From Flammeovirgaceae bacterium UBA2371 (GTDB lineage Bacteria; Bacteroidota; Bacteroidia; Cytophagales; Cyclobacteriaceae): a stretch of 64,000 nt of DNA. Each line of letters starts with the position of its first letter. Within the stretch, counting starts at the first letter, position 1. Below, in pieces: positions 54,487-62,540 of the stretch. The position numbers and the translations under genes were made by a program. The stretch is taken from NCBI GenBank assembly GCA_002345965.1, contig DDTF01000003.1:1-64000 (forward strand), read 5' to 3'. Below the pieces are notes generated by a model that was not told the DNA's origin, did not search any database, and saw only the letters and a list, made by a program, of their open reading frames with translations.

Positions 54487-55596
54487 ATGAAAATCAAGCT
54501 ATACGTTTTTCTGCTCCTTTCGCTGATCCTGTTTGAATCGTGCTCGTCCGGCAAGGCTGCTTATAAAAAAGGTGACTATTACGAAGCCGTGCTGGCTGCC
54601 GTGCAAAGACTCAGGGGCAAACCTGATCATAAGAAATCTAAAGAGGTACTTAAGCTGAGCTACCAGATGGCCATAGAATATCTGGAAACGGACGCGCAGA
54701 ATCAAATTGCTTCCAACGCCAATTTCAAATACAAAACAGCGGTATCCAACTACCAGAAAATCAATCACCTCTATGAAGAAATAAGAACTTCGCCAGGGGC
54801 CCTGCGTGTAATCCCCAAACCGATCAGCAAGTACGATGAACTTACCAACGTAAAAGCCAAAGCCGCAGAAGAAACTTATGAGGCGGGCATTCAGGCGCTG
54901 CTCAAAAACACACGTGAAGATGCCAAGCAGGCTTATTATCTGTTTAATGATGCCAATAACTTCTCCCCTGGCTACCGGGAAGCCATTGAGATGATTGAGC
55001 AAGCCAGGTACAATGCCACCCTGAAAGTGGTGGTACAACCTTCGTTGATCAACTATAGCGACTGGAATTTCGAACCTGTTGTGTTTGGCTATACCGAAAA
55101 TATGTTTGTTAAGTTTTACACACCAAGACAAGCCGAGGAACAACAGCTGAAAAAAGTAGACCAGTACATCAAAGTAATTGTGAATGGTTATCAGGAAGGC
55201 CGTCCTGTTGTTACCAGTAAAACAGAATCTTTTACCGACAGTGTGAAGACCGGAGAAAAAACCGTGAAGGGAGAAAAAATACCTGTCTACACCAAAGTAT
55301 CTGCTACCCTTACTACCTATACCAAAAAGATTACAGGGCGTGGTTCCATCAACCTGATAATCACCGATGCCGATAGTCGGGCCGAGTTGCGCAACTCCGA
55401 CATTATAGCCGATGAAACCTGGACTGACAGCTGGGGCACGTACAAAGGCGATGTGCGGGCATTGTCCGACCGGGATAAAAAGCTTTGTGAAAAGCGCGAA
55501 CCCTATCCCGATCGCAACTACCTGGAGAACAGAACGAGGAAGGAACTGGACAACAGGCTCAGCAACGAAATGAGAAATTTCTACAGCCGCTACTAA
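54487..55596 (+). CDS. TPR-like lipoprotein of unknown function
   Basis: Predicted lipoprotein of about 369 residues. The signal peptide ends in a lipobox (LLLSLILFESCSSG). Residues about 20-170 are helical with TPR features (YKKGDYYEAVLAAVQRLRG, then TREDAKQAYYLFNDAN). The second half is beta-rich (VVVQPSLINYSDWNFEPVVF, ITGRGSINLIITDADS) and ends in MRNFYSRY. A TTTATTTG element 20 bases before ATG 54487 favours this start over ATG 54475. It follows the esterase gene by 46 bases on the same strand. No function can be given. Confidence 0.72.
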   Translation: MKIKLYVFLLLSLILFESCSSGKAAYKKGDYYEAVLAAVQRLRGKPDHKKSKEVLKLSYQMAIEYLETDAQNQIASNANFKYKTAVSNYQKINHLYEEIRTSPGALRVIPKPISKYDELTNVKAKAAEETYEAGIQALLKNTREDAKQAYYLFNDANNFSPGYREAIEMIEQARYNATLKVVVQPSLINYSDWNFEPVVFGYTENMFVKFYTPRQAEEQQLKKVDQYIKVIVNGYQEGRPVVTSKTESFTDSVKTGEKTVKGEKIPVYTKVSATLTTYTKKITGRGSINLIITDADSRAELRNSDIIADETWTDSWGTYKGDVRALSDRDKKLCEKREPYPDRNYLENRTRKELDNRLSNEMRNFYSRY

Positions 55597-55682
55597 CTTT
55601 TGTGGCTGGTTGTCCGTTCTGACAAAACCTTTTCAGCAGTTAAATTGTATTAACAGGGTATAAAGAACCAGCATATTATTGC

Positions 55683-56252
55683 ATGACAACACCAGCTACT
55701 TCCCAAACAGACGATCAAATAGATAAGGCCACGATTACATTTGGAGGAGGCTGCTTTTGGTGCACCGAAGCCGTTTTTTTGGGTGTAAAAGGAGTGGAAA
55801 AGGTGGTGTCTGGCTACTCAGGTGGCAAAATGAAGCACCCTAGCTACCGCGATATCTGTACCGGTACCACGGGCCATGCAGAAGTAATCCAGATTACCTA
55901 TAATCCAAAGGTGGTTTCTTACGAAACCCTGCTGGAGATCTTTTGGAACACACACGACCCTACCACGCTCAACCAGCAGGGGGCAGATGTAGGCACCCAG
56001 TACCGGTCGGTGATCTATTACAATACGGAAAAAGAAAGAGCGATTGCTGAGGCTTATAAAAAGCAATTGGACGATTCTAATCTATATAAGAATAAGATCG
56101 TCACTGAGATCAGCCCACTGATTAATTTTTACCCAGCTGAGGCAGAACATCAAAATTATTATGCTTTAAACACCAATCAGGGCTATTGCCAGTATGTGAT
56201 ACGACCTAAAGTGGAAAAATTCAGAAAGCAGTATGCTGACAAAACGGTGTGA
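55683..56252 (+). CDS. msrA: Peptide-methionine (S)-S-oxide reductase
   Basis: Repairs oxidised methionine (S form) in proteins, using thioredoxin. The active-site motif GGGCFWCTEAVF is at about residues 23-34, with the nucleophile cysteine. VSGYSGGKMKHPSY and GHAEVIQITYNP are family blocks. The 189-residue protein has no signal peptide, so it acts in the cytoplasm, unlike the msrB product below. No close partner in the same unit. Confidence 0.96.
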   Translation: MTTPATSQTDDQIDKATITFGGGCFWCTEAVFLGVKGVEKVVSGYSGGKMKHPSYRDICTGTTGHAEVIQITYNPKVVSYETLLEIFWNTHDPTTLNQQGADVGTQYRSVIYYNTEKERAIAEAYKKQLDDSNLYKNKIVTEISPLINFYPAEAEHQNYYALNTNQGYCQYVIRPKVEKFRKQYADKTV

Positions 56253-56847
56253 ATTTGCCGTTTATAGAAAGATTAAAATTTTTTTTAAAAAGTTGTAACC
56301 AAAACCCGACCAAAGCGTATTAGTCATCAAGAGCAGAGTTATTCTTCTCATAGGTTTAGGTTTAGGTACAAGGACCCCTCCATTCGCGAGGGGTTCTTTG
56401 CTTTATAGCTACTGTCACTTCCAAAGCCATTGTCATCAGTTCAATCAGAGTCGCCTTGCGTGGCGCAGGTATTGCACTGATCAAAACAGAGATCGGCCTC
56501 AATCCAACAGGAATTCAACCCTGCAAAACCAACCGGAGACGGGTAGCCACAATGAGGGCTCCGTTACGGACAGGTACGCCACCCACGATCACAGGGGAAG
56601 TCACAGCGGCAACGGGGGCGGGTAATCACACCACCAACTCCGAACCGCTTGCCATCACACTCAGGTAATGGCCAACAGAGGACCGGGTGCACTAAACCTT
56701 CAACACGCTGCAGGCAACCCTTACAGAATTAAATTTCATTCTATTCCTGTTGCTCAAAATAATTTTAAAATATTGTATCAAAAACACAACTTTCCTACTA
56801 GGCTTTTCCGTATTAACAACATGTACAACACATCAACATTTTATGTT
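56253..56847. other. Longest gene-free stretch, about 595 bases
   Basis: The first 120 bases are AT-rich and hold a short tandem AGGTTT (56353-56366) and a hairpin terminator. The next 270 bases (56399-56668) are distinctly GC-rich and keep one plus-strand frame open for about 90 codons, but its translation (TVTSKAIVISSIRVALRGAG...) resembles no family and lacks a good start, so I do not call a gene. The last 180 bases are AT-rich and lead into the unknown gene at 56848. Confidence 0.5.
56374..56394 (+). terminator. Hairpin terminator after msrA
   Basis: Stem ACCCCTC / GAGGGGT with a 7-base loop, followed by TCTTTG. It lies about 120 bases after the msrA stop. Confidence 0.6.
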
Positions 56848-57570
56848 ATGTCACATGCTAAAAACCTGCAATCCTTTGGGAAGCTCAAGGGCATCTGCAC
56901 CGGGTTAGGAGGAGCCTACAACCCCGGACAACAGCACCTCCAGGTGAAAGCGTTGACCACCCTTCAGTTCAACGCACAACAAATGATGGACAAAGTCACT
57001 GAGGCAAAGACGGTTTACGACAATGTTACCAACAGTCGTGAGTTGGCCTTCAAAGACGTGCGCGCCATGGGATCCCGAATCTGTTTCCTGCTGAGAGCTT
57101 GTGGGGCACACCCACTCACCCTGGCCGATGCCTACGCCAGTAACAGAAGACTTCATGGCTGGAAACGCTATGCCGCACCTATTGCTCATCCGACTGCAGG
57201 CGAACCCGCAGAGGCACTGCCCCACCGCAAGGGCGCAGGCAATGACTATGCAAGCATCGCGTATCACTTTGCACAGCTGGTGGAAACAGCAATCGCAGAA
57301 CCCAGGTACGTCATCAACGAGCCTGCCTTGAATAAGGAAGGACTTGAACGCAAGGTGGCTGAAATCCATCAGATGAATGAGGTGGTGATGCAGGCTACAC
57401 TAAAACTGAATCACCTGAAGAAGCAGCGCCATGCAATTTTCTATGTCGGTGCCAACAGCCTGGTAGAGACGGCACGTGCAGTGCGCAACTATGTGCGTGG
57501 TGCCTTTGGCTTCAAAAGCAACCCACACCTGGACATGTCTAAAGTAAGTTTAACCAAACCCACTACGTGA
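56848..57570 (+). CDS. Unknown-family helical protein (about 240 aa)
   Basis: Unrecognised protein starting MSHAKNLQSFGKLKGICTGL. It is helical, with no signal peptide or membrane segment, and shows conserved-looking blocks: GGAYNPGQQHLQVKALTTLQ, RELAFKDVRAMGSRICFLLR and LKKQRHAIFYVGANSLVETA. A second half with similar style (EGLERKVAEIHQMNEVVMQATLKLNHLKKQR) suggests two related helical domains. ATG 56821 or the far longer reading from 56668 are possible, but the sequence before residue MSHAKN looks like AT-rich intergenic DNA. Such proteins occur in several Bacteroidota as I recall, without known function. It is followed by a terminator. Confidence 0.7.
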   Translation: MSHAKNLQSFGKLKGICTGLGGAYNPGQQHLQVKALTTLQFNAQQMMDKVTEAKTVYDNVTNSRELAFKDVRAMGSRICFLLRACGAHPLTLADAYASNRRLHGWKRYAAPIAHPTAGEPAEALPHRKGAGNDYASIAYHFAQLVETAIAEPRYVINEPALNKEGLERKVAEIHQMNEVVMQATLKLNHLKKQRHAIFYVGANSLVETARAVRNYVRGAFGFKSNPHLDMSKVSLTKPTT

Positions 57571-57588
57571 TGAAATCCATCGTTAACT

Positions 57589-57626
57589 AAAACCCCTGCT
57601 TCCGCTATCTGGTCTGCAGGGGTTTT
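57589..57626 (+). terminator. Rho-independent terminator after the unknown gene
   Basis: Stem AAAACCCCTGC / GCAGGGGTTTT with a 16-base loop and trailing T, about 20 bases after the stop at 57570. Confidence 0.85.
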
Positions 57627-57694
57627 TGATTTATGGAGAAAATTGTATTGAATAATATCTGGTTTTTCTACCTGTAAGGCACACTTCGAATTCC

Positions 57695-57702
57695 TATCTT
57701 TA
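57695..57702 (+). promoter_or_regulatory. Probable -7 element before the antiporter gene
   Basis: TATCTTTA matches TAnnTTTG except at the last base, 25 bases before the ATG at 57728. Confidence 0.3.
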
Positions 57703-57727
57703 CCCAATACGGTTTGACGGATAGTGA

Positions 57728-59212
57728 ATGAATTTAACCATTGAGAACATACTTTTAATTGGCTCCATCCTGCTGCTCATCAGCATTATCGCAGGTAAGA
57801 CCTCGTATAAGTTCGGAGTACCCACATTGATCCTCTTTTTGGCCATAGGTATGCTGGCAGGCTCTGATGGCATCGGTGGTATCCAATTTGATAATCCCAG
57901 GCAAGCACAATTCATCGGTATCATTTCACTCAATTTTATCCTCTTCTCCGGAGGACTGGATACCAACTGGTCCTATGTAAAACCAATCATGTGGAAAGGA
58001 ATCACCCTCTCCACCCTGGGTGTATTATTGACAGCCCTGTCATTGGGCACCTTCGTGTGGTGGATTACTGATTTCACCATTTACGAAAGTATGCTACTGG
58101 GCTCCATCGTGTCATCGACTGATGCGGCAGCGGTCTTTTCTATTCTGCGCTCCAAGAGTCTTGCTTTAAAAAACAACCTGCGCCCTACACTGGAGCTGGA
58201 AAGTGGAAGTAATGATCCCATGGCCTACGTGCTGACCCTCGCCTTTCTGTCTTTGGTGGTCAATCAGGATCAAAGCATAGGGTCCGTCATACCCATGTTG
58301 TTCCAACAGATGATATTGGGAGGTCTGGCCGGTTTTCTGTTTGGAAAACTGAGTAAGTACGTTATCAACAAAATCCAACTCGACTTTGAAGGACTTTATC
58401 CTGTACTGGTGATCGCCCTTATGTTCATCACCTTTTCCGCCACTGACTTTGTAGGTGGCAATGGATTCCTGGCCATCTACATCTGTGCGGTGTACCTGGG
58501 CAATCAGGACCTCATTCATAAGAAAACCATTTTGAAGATGTTTGATGGGTTGGCCTGGCTCATGCAGATTGTACTCTTCCTTACACTCGGGCTGTTGGTC
58601 TTCCCTACTCAGGTCTTCCCCATTTTTGGCATCGGATTACTCATCTCCCTGTTTTTGATATTAGTGGCAAGACCTGTAAGTGTTTTTGCCAGCCTTATGT
58701 TTTTTAAAATGAAACTGCGGAGCCGCCTTTATCTTTCATGGGCGGGATTGCGCGGGGCGGTGCCCATCGTATTTGCTACCTACCCCTTGCTGGAAGGCAT
58801 CGATAAGGCAGGTATGATTTTCAATATCGTATTTTTTATTTCGGTGACCTCCGTAATCATTCAGGGCACTACCCTTTCTGTTTTATCAAGATGGCTGCAC
58901 GTAGCATTACCAGAAAAAGTAAAACCCATCGATCCTACTGATCTGCTGTTGGTGGAACATCCGAAAACGATTATGGAGGAAATTGATATTCTTAGCAACA
59001 GCTATGCCGTCAACAAGAAAATTGTCAACTTAACTTTCCCTCGCTCTGCCATCATTGCCATGATCAAGAGGAACGACAAGTACATCACTCCCAATGGTGC
59101 CACCGTAATTGAGGAAAACGATAAACTCATCGTACTGGCGGATACCCGAAAAGGAATTGATCTTGTATACGAGGCCCTGAAGATGGAAAAAGACCCTGCA
59201 GGCCTGGGGTAA
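57728..59212 (+). CDS. Potassium/proton antiporter of the CPA1 (NhaP2-like) family
   Basis: Inner-membrane antiporter of 494 residues. Residues 1-385 contain about 12-13 helices with the cation/proton motifs LFSGGLDTNW (about 76-85), SSTDAAAVFSIL (about 128-139) and ELESGSNDPMAYVLT (about 156-170). The acidic NDP residue is the likely ion-binding site. AGLRGAVPIVFA (about 340) is another typical block. The tail from about 400 resembles an RCK_C (TrkA-C) regulatory domain (KKIVNLTFPRSAIIAMI, then GATVIEENDKLIVLAD). It likely exports K+ in exchange for protons. It stands alone with a weak promoter element. Confidence 0.9.
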   Translation: MNLTIENILLIGSILLLISIIAGKTSYKFGVPTLILFLAIGMLAGSDGIGGIQFDNPRQAQFIGIISLNFILFSGGLDTNWSYVKPIMWKGITLSTLGVLLTALSLGTFVWWITDFTIYESMLLGSIVSSTDAAAVFSILRSKSLALKNNLRPTLELESGSNDPMAYVLTLAFLSLVVNQDQSIGSVIPMLFQQMILGGLAGFLFGKLSKYVINKIQLDFEGLYPVLVIALMFITFSATDFVGGNGFLAIYICAVYLGNQDLIHKKTILKMFDGLAWLMQIVLFLTLGLLVFPTQVFPIFGIGLLISLFLILVARPVSVFASLMFFKMKLRSRLYLSWAGLRGAVPIVFATYPLLEGIDKAGMIFNIVFFISVTSVIIQGTTLSVLSRWLHVALPEKVKPIDPTDLLLVEHPKTIMEEIDILSNSYAVNKKIVNLTFPRSAIIAMIKRNDKYITPNGATVIEENDKLIVLADTRKGIDLVYEALKMEKDPAGLG

Positions 59213-59397
59213 TGCACCAAATATCCTGATACGGAAACTGTAGTGACCCTATATTTTGTAACATTGGCGACCCCTGAACCATTCTTCTCTTCATTTGTTA
59301 TTATTGCTAAAAGAAACTGTCGGAGTCGGGACAAATTACCTTCTTTCAGCAGTTATCAATATCCGTAATGATGGGCTATTGCGTTTATCCTGTCAAA

Positions 59398-59907
59398 ATG
59401 AAACCTAATAATATGATGAGAAAGACCAATTATATCTACCTTTTATTAATGACACTTGCCCTTGGTGCCTGTGCTCAAAACAATACCAAAGAACAAAAAC
59501 ACGAGAAAGACTTCCCTATGAAAAAGACCGAACAAGAATGGAAAGCAGTACTTACCGATGAGCAATACTACATCCTGAGAGAAAAAGGAACAGAGCGTGC
59601 CTTTACCGGCAAATACTGGGACAACCATGAAAAAGGCAAGTACTACTGTGCTGCCTGCAAGCAAGAACTTTTCGATTCAGAGACCAAGTTTGAATCAGGA
59701 TCGGGATGGCCGAGTTTCTATAAGCCAGTAAAAGAACAAGCCGTTGTAGTGGGCAAAGACACCAGCTTTGGCATGGAGCGAGACGAAATAGTTTGCAGCA
59801 ATTGCGGTGGACATCTGGGGCACGTTTTTCCTGATGGTCCTAAACCTACGGGATTGAGGTATTGCATGAATTCGGCTGCGCTTGAGTTTAAGAAAGAGAA
59901 TAAGTAG
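59398..59907 (+). CDS. msrB: Exported peptide-methionine (R)-S-oxide reductase
   Basis: Repairs the R form of oxidised methionine. The SelR domain spans about residues 45-165: structural zinc cysteines in YYCAACKQELF and IVCSNCGGHLGH, the block SGSGWPSFYKPV, and the catalytic cysteine in GLRYCMNSAAL. A signal peptide with lipobox (LLLMTLALGACAQ) precedes it, so the enzyme is a lipoprotein outside the cytoplasm. ATG 59398 gives 169 residues; ATG 59416 is also possible. It lies 186 bases after the antiporter gene and has its own terminator. Confidence 0.93.
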   Translation: MKPNNMMRKTNYIYLLLMTLALGACAQNNTKEQKHEKDFPMKKTEQEWKAVLTDEQYYILREKGTERAFTGKYWDNHEKGKYYCAACKQELFDSETKFESGSGWPSFYKPVKEQAVVVGKDTSFGMERDEIVCSNCGGHLGHVFPDGPKPTGLRYCMNSAALEFKKENK

Positions 59908-59931
59908 AGCGCCCGTTTGAAAAATAAGTCG

Positions 59932-59959
59932 AAGGCCGTTGATGTATTTCAACGGCCTT
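59932..59959 (+). terminator. Rho-independent terminator after msrB
   Basis: Perfect 11-base stem AAGGCCGTTGA / TCAACGGCCTT, loop TGTATT, followed by T residues. Confidence 0.92.
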
Positions 59960-59990
59960 TTTCGTTATCTTTTCATAAAATAACGAAGCC

Positions 59991-60845
59991 ATGTGCAGAC
60001 TAATGGCCTACAGAGGCACCCCGATCATCGCGGATAAGCTCCTTTACCAACCTAAAAATTCCCTCATCCGACAAAGCATAAACGCAAAAGAGATTGAAGA
60101 ACCACTGAATGGTGATGGCTTTGGCATCGGGTGGTACGTGCCGGAAGTCAATAACGAACCTGTTAATTTCGTTTCGGTGCACCCTGCCTGGAACAGCCGC
60201 AACCTGCGCAACCTGGCGCCCAAAATAAAAACCAATTGTCTGGTAGCCCATGTACGAGCCGCCAGTGTAGGAGAAGTATCCGAATCCAACTGCCATCCGT
60301 TTCAACACAAGAACCTGCTCATGGCACACAATGGAGGACTTGAAAACTTTCACCTGATCAAAAGGAAATTGCGTGAGCCACTCAGCGATGAATTATACAA
60401 CTGGATCAAGGGCCAGACCGATTCAGAACACCTTTTTGCTTATCTGCTCAATTATTTATACAATAATCACAAAGCCATAACAGGCGATGCTGTTGCTGAT
60501 GCATTCAACTATACTTTTGATCGTGTCAATAGCCTGATGAAGCAAGTCGGCATCAATGAGCCTGCCTATCTGAACATGGCTGTCACCAATGGTGATTTTA
60601 TCGTGGCCACACGTTACGTTTCTGATAGCAAGATGGATCCGCTTACCCTCTATCACTCTGAGGGCAGTCGCTACGTAGTAGAAGATGGCATCACCAGATT
60701 GGAAGCTCCCAAAGATGATGACAACGCAGTATTGGTGGTATCGGAAAAACTAACAGAAGGAAAGGAATGGACCATGATTCCGAAGAATCACCTGGTAATA
60801 GTTGAAAAGAGTCTAAATGTGAGGATACAACCTATTTCAGCTTAA
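59991..60845 (+). CDS. Class II glutamine amidotransferase (YafJ/EgtC-like)
   Basis: N-terminal nucleophile glutaminase of 284 residues. It begins MCRLMAYRGTPI, where Cys2 becomes the N-terminal nucleophile after methionine removal. The blocks NGDGFGIGWY (about 38-47), VAHVRAASVG (about 83-92) and MAHNGGLENF (about 108-117) form the glutamine site. It has no synthase domain, as in YafJ and EgtC proteins, so its acceptor is unknown. Ergothioneine genes are absent nearby, which argues against EgtC itself. Confidence 0.85.
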   Translation: MCRLMAYRGTPIIADKLLYQPKNSLIRQSINAKEIEEPLNGDGFGIGWYVPEVNNEPVNFVSVHPAWNSRNLRNLAPKIKTNCLVAHVRAASVGEVSESNCHPFQHKNLLMAHNGGLENFHLIKRKLREPLSDELYNWIKGQTDSEHLFAYLLNYLYNNHKAITGDAVADAFNYTFDRVNSLMKQVGINEPAYLNMAVTNGDFIVATRYVSDSKMDPLTLYHSEGSRYVVEDGITRLEAPKDDDNAVLVVSEKLTEGKEWTMIPKNHLVIVEKSLNVRIQPISA

Positions 60846-60852
60846 ATTTTAT

Positions 60853-60860
60853 TAGTTTCG
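60853..60860 (+). promoter_or_regulatory. Possible -7 element before the oxidase gene
   Basis: TAGTTTCG differs from TAnnTTTG at one base and ends 17 bases before the GTG at 60878. Confidence 0.25.
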
Positions 60861-60877
60861 GGGCAAAATTATAGCCT

Positions 60878-62074
60878 GTGAAATACGATGTAGTGGTTAT
60901 CGGTGGAGGAATCGTGGGCCTTGCCACGGCACTCCAACTACAAAACGCCAATCCCAATATCAAGCTGGTTTTACTGGAGAAAGAAGATGCGCTGGCAAAA
61001 CATCAAACCGGAAATAACAGTGGCGTCATTCACTCCGGTATCTATTACAAACCAGGCAGCTTAAAGGCAACCAACTGCATCAGAGGTTATCACCTGCTCA
61101 TCGACTTTTGCAAGATGAATGCCATCCCCTATGAGTTGTGTGGAAAGATCATTGTGGCCACCAGTGAAGAAGAAATTCCCTTGTTGAACAATCTTTACGA
61201 ACGAGGTCTGCAAAACGGACTTACAGGAATGAAAAAGATCAACAAGGACGAGCTGAAAGAATATGAACCACACGTTAGCGGAATGGCCGGTGTGGTAGTA
61301 CCTCAAACCGGAATTGTTGATTACAAATTGGTGGCACAAAAATATGGAGAACTGATTGGTGCAAAAGGAGGTGAAATAAAATTAGGCGAACGCGTGATCG
61401 AGATCCAGGAGAACGATTCATCCTGTGTAGTCGTTTCGCAAAAGGAAACGTACAGCACACAACTGGTCATCAATTGTTGTGGATTATATTCCGATAAAGT
61501 TGCCCGGTTTACTTCACCTGAACTTAATGTTAAGATCATTCCTTTCAGAGGCGAATATTACAAGTTGAAAAAGGAAAAAGAGTATCTGGTAAAGAATCTG
61601 ATTTATCCGGTACCTGATCCCAACTTTCCTTTCCTGGGCGTACACTTTACGCGTATGGCCGGAGGAGGCATAGAGGCAGGACCCAATGCCGTGTTGGCGT
61701 TTAGCCGCGAAGGTTATAAGAAAAGTGATATTAACCTGAGAGAACTGGCCGAGTCATTGGCCTGGCCCGGATTTCAGAAGGTAGCATTCAAATACTGGAA
61801 AACTGGTATGGGTGAAATGTACAGGTCTTTCTCCAAAGCAGCGTTTGTAAAAGCCCTGCAGAAACTAATTCCTGAAATACAAAAAGAGGACCTTGAAGAA
61901 GGTGGGGCTGGTGTGAGAGCCCAGGCATGCGATCGCAACGGTGGACTGGTAGATGACTTTATGATTGTGGAAAAGAAACACGTCATCAATGTGTGCAATG
62001 CACCCTCTCCTGCCGCAACCTCTTCACTGGCCATTGGCGAAACCATCGCTCAACTGGCCAGCAAAAAGTTTTAA
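60878..62074 (+). CDS. lhgO: L-2-hydroxyglutarate oxidase
   Basis: FAD-dependent oxidase or dehydrogenase of 398 residues that converts L-2-hydroxyglutarate, a side product of central metabolism, to 2-oxoglutarate. The dinucleotide fold VVIGGGIVGLATALQL is at the N-terminus. The typical GNNSGVIHSGIYYKPGSLKA follows at about 46-65. The block FPFLGVHFTRMAGGGIEAGP (about 248) and the end GAGVRAQACDRNGGLVDDF are those of LhgO. The start codon is GTG at 60878. It is in the same direction as the amidotransferase gene, 32 bases away, and may be co-transcribed. Confidence 0.92.
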   Translation: MKYDVVVIGGGIVGLATALQLQNANPNIKLVLLEKEDALAKHQTGNNSGVIHSGIYYKPGSLKATNCIRGYHLLIDFCKMNAIPYELCGKIIVATSEEEIPLLNNLYERGLQNGLTGMKKINKDELKEYEPHVSGMAGVVVPQTGIVDYKLVAQKYGELIGAKGGEIKLGERVIEIQENDSSCVVVSQKETYSTQLVINCCGLYSDKVARFTSPELNVKIIPFRGEYYKLKKEKEYLVKNLIYPVPDPNFPFLGVHFTRMAGGGIEAGPNAVLAFSREGYKKSDINLRELAESLAWPGFQKVAFKYWKTGMGEMYRSFSKAAFVKALQKLIPEIQKEDLEEGGAGVRAQACDRNGGLVDDFMIVEKKHVINVCNAPSPAATSSLAIGETIAQLASKKF

Positions 62075-62084
62075 ACTGTAAATG

Positions 62085-62477
62085 TTAATCTGCTTTGATG
62101 GCAGTCACTTCGATCTCAAGCAAGTGATCAGGATCAATCAGTTTACTTATTTCAATCATTGAAGTAACTGGCTTGATGGTGCCGAAAAACTCACCATGTG
62201 CCTTGCCGATCTCTTCCCAACGGCTGATGTCAGTCACGAACATCCTTGTGCGCACTACATCCTTTAATTCAAATCCAGCTTTGGTCAATACCTTTTCAAT
62301 CTTTTGAAGGATAAACTTTGCCTGCAGATAATGGTCTCCTCTACCCACCAAAGCGCCTGTCTCATCTACCGCTACCGTACCTGATATTTCCAGTTGATTT
62401 CCTATCTGCACGGCCCTGCTGTAGCCTACGATGTCTTCCCACTTGGCACCCGAAGAGAAATTTGTTCTTTTGTTCAT
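62085..62477 (-). CDS. RidA/YjgF/YER057c/UK114-family protein
   Basis: Trimeric Rid-family protein of 130 residues; known members hydrolyse reactive enamine/imine intermediates. The sequence SGAKWEDIVGYSRAVQIGNQ fits the early strands, DVVRTRMFVTDISRW contains the conserved arginine, and LLEIEVTAIKAD is the usual end with the glutamate. Most homologues start with MNKRTNF-like sequence, so ATG 62477 is used; the longer reading to 62756 overlaps the ThiF gene on the other strand. It converges with lhgO, 10 bases apart. Confidence 0.9.
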   Translation of the reverse strand: MNKRTNFSSGAKWEDIVGYSRAVQIGNQLEISGTVAVDETGALVGRGDHYLQAKFILQKIEKVLTKAGFELKDVVRTRMFVTDISRWEEIGKAHGEFFGTIKPVTSMIEISKLIDPDHLLEIEVTAIKAD

Positions 62478-62511
62478 TTGAATTGGTAATTTAATACTGC
62501 GGCAAGTATCG

Positions 62512-62519
62512 TAAATTGG
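62512..62519 (+). promoter_or_regulatory. Possible -7 element before the ThiF-rhodanese gene
   Basis: TAAATTGG differs from TAnnTTTG at one base and ends 21 bases before the TTG start at 62541. The spacing supports that unusual start. Confidence 0.3.
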
Positions 62520-62540
62520 AAAGAAATAAACGTAAGTAGG

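Noticed and set aside
56353..56366. Telomere-like tandem AGGTTT
   Set aside because: Only two copies and a bit; chance repeat in AT-rich intergenic DNA.
56398..56668. Two overlapping plus-strand frames after the msrA terminator
   Set aside because: Different frames of the same GC-rich block, no good start or family resemblance; reported as an odd region only.
59991..60845. EgtC of ergothioneine synthesis
   Set aside because: No egtA, egtB or egtD gene nearby; the general YafJ-like name is safer.
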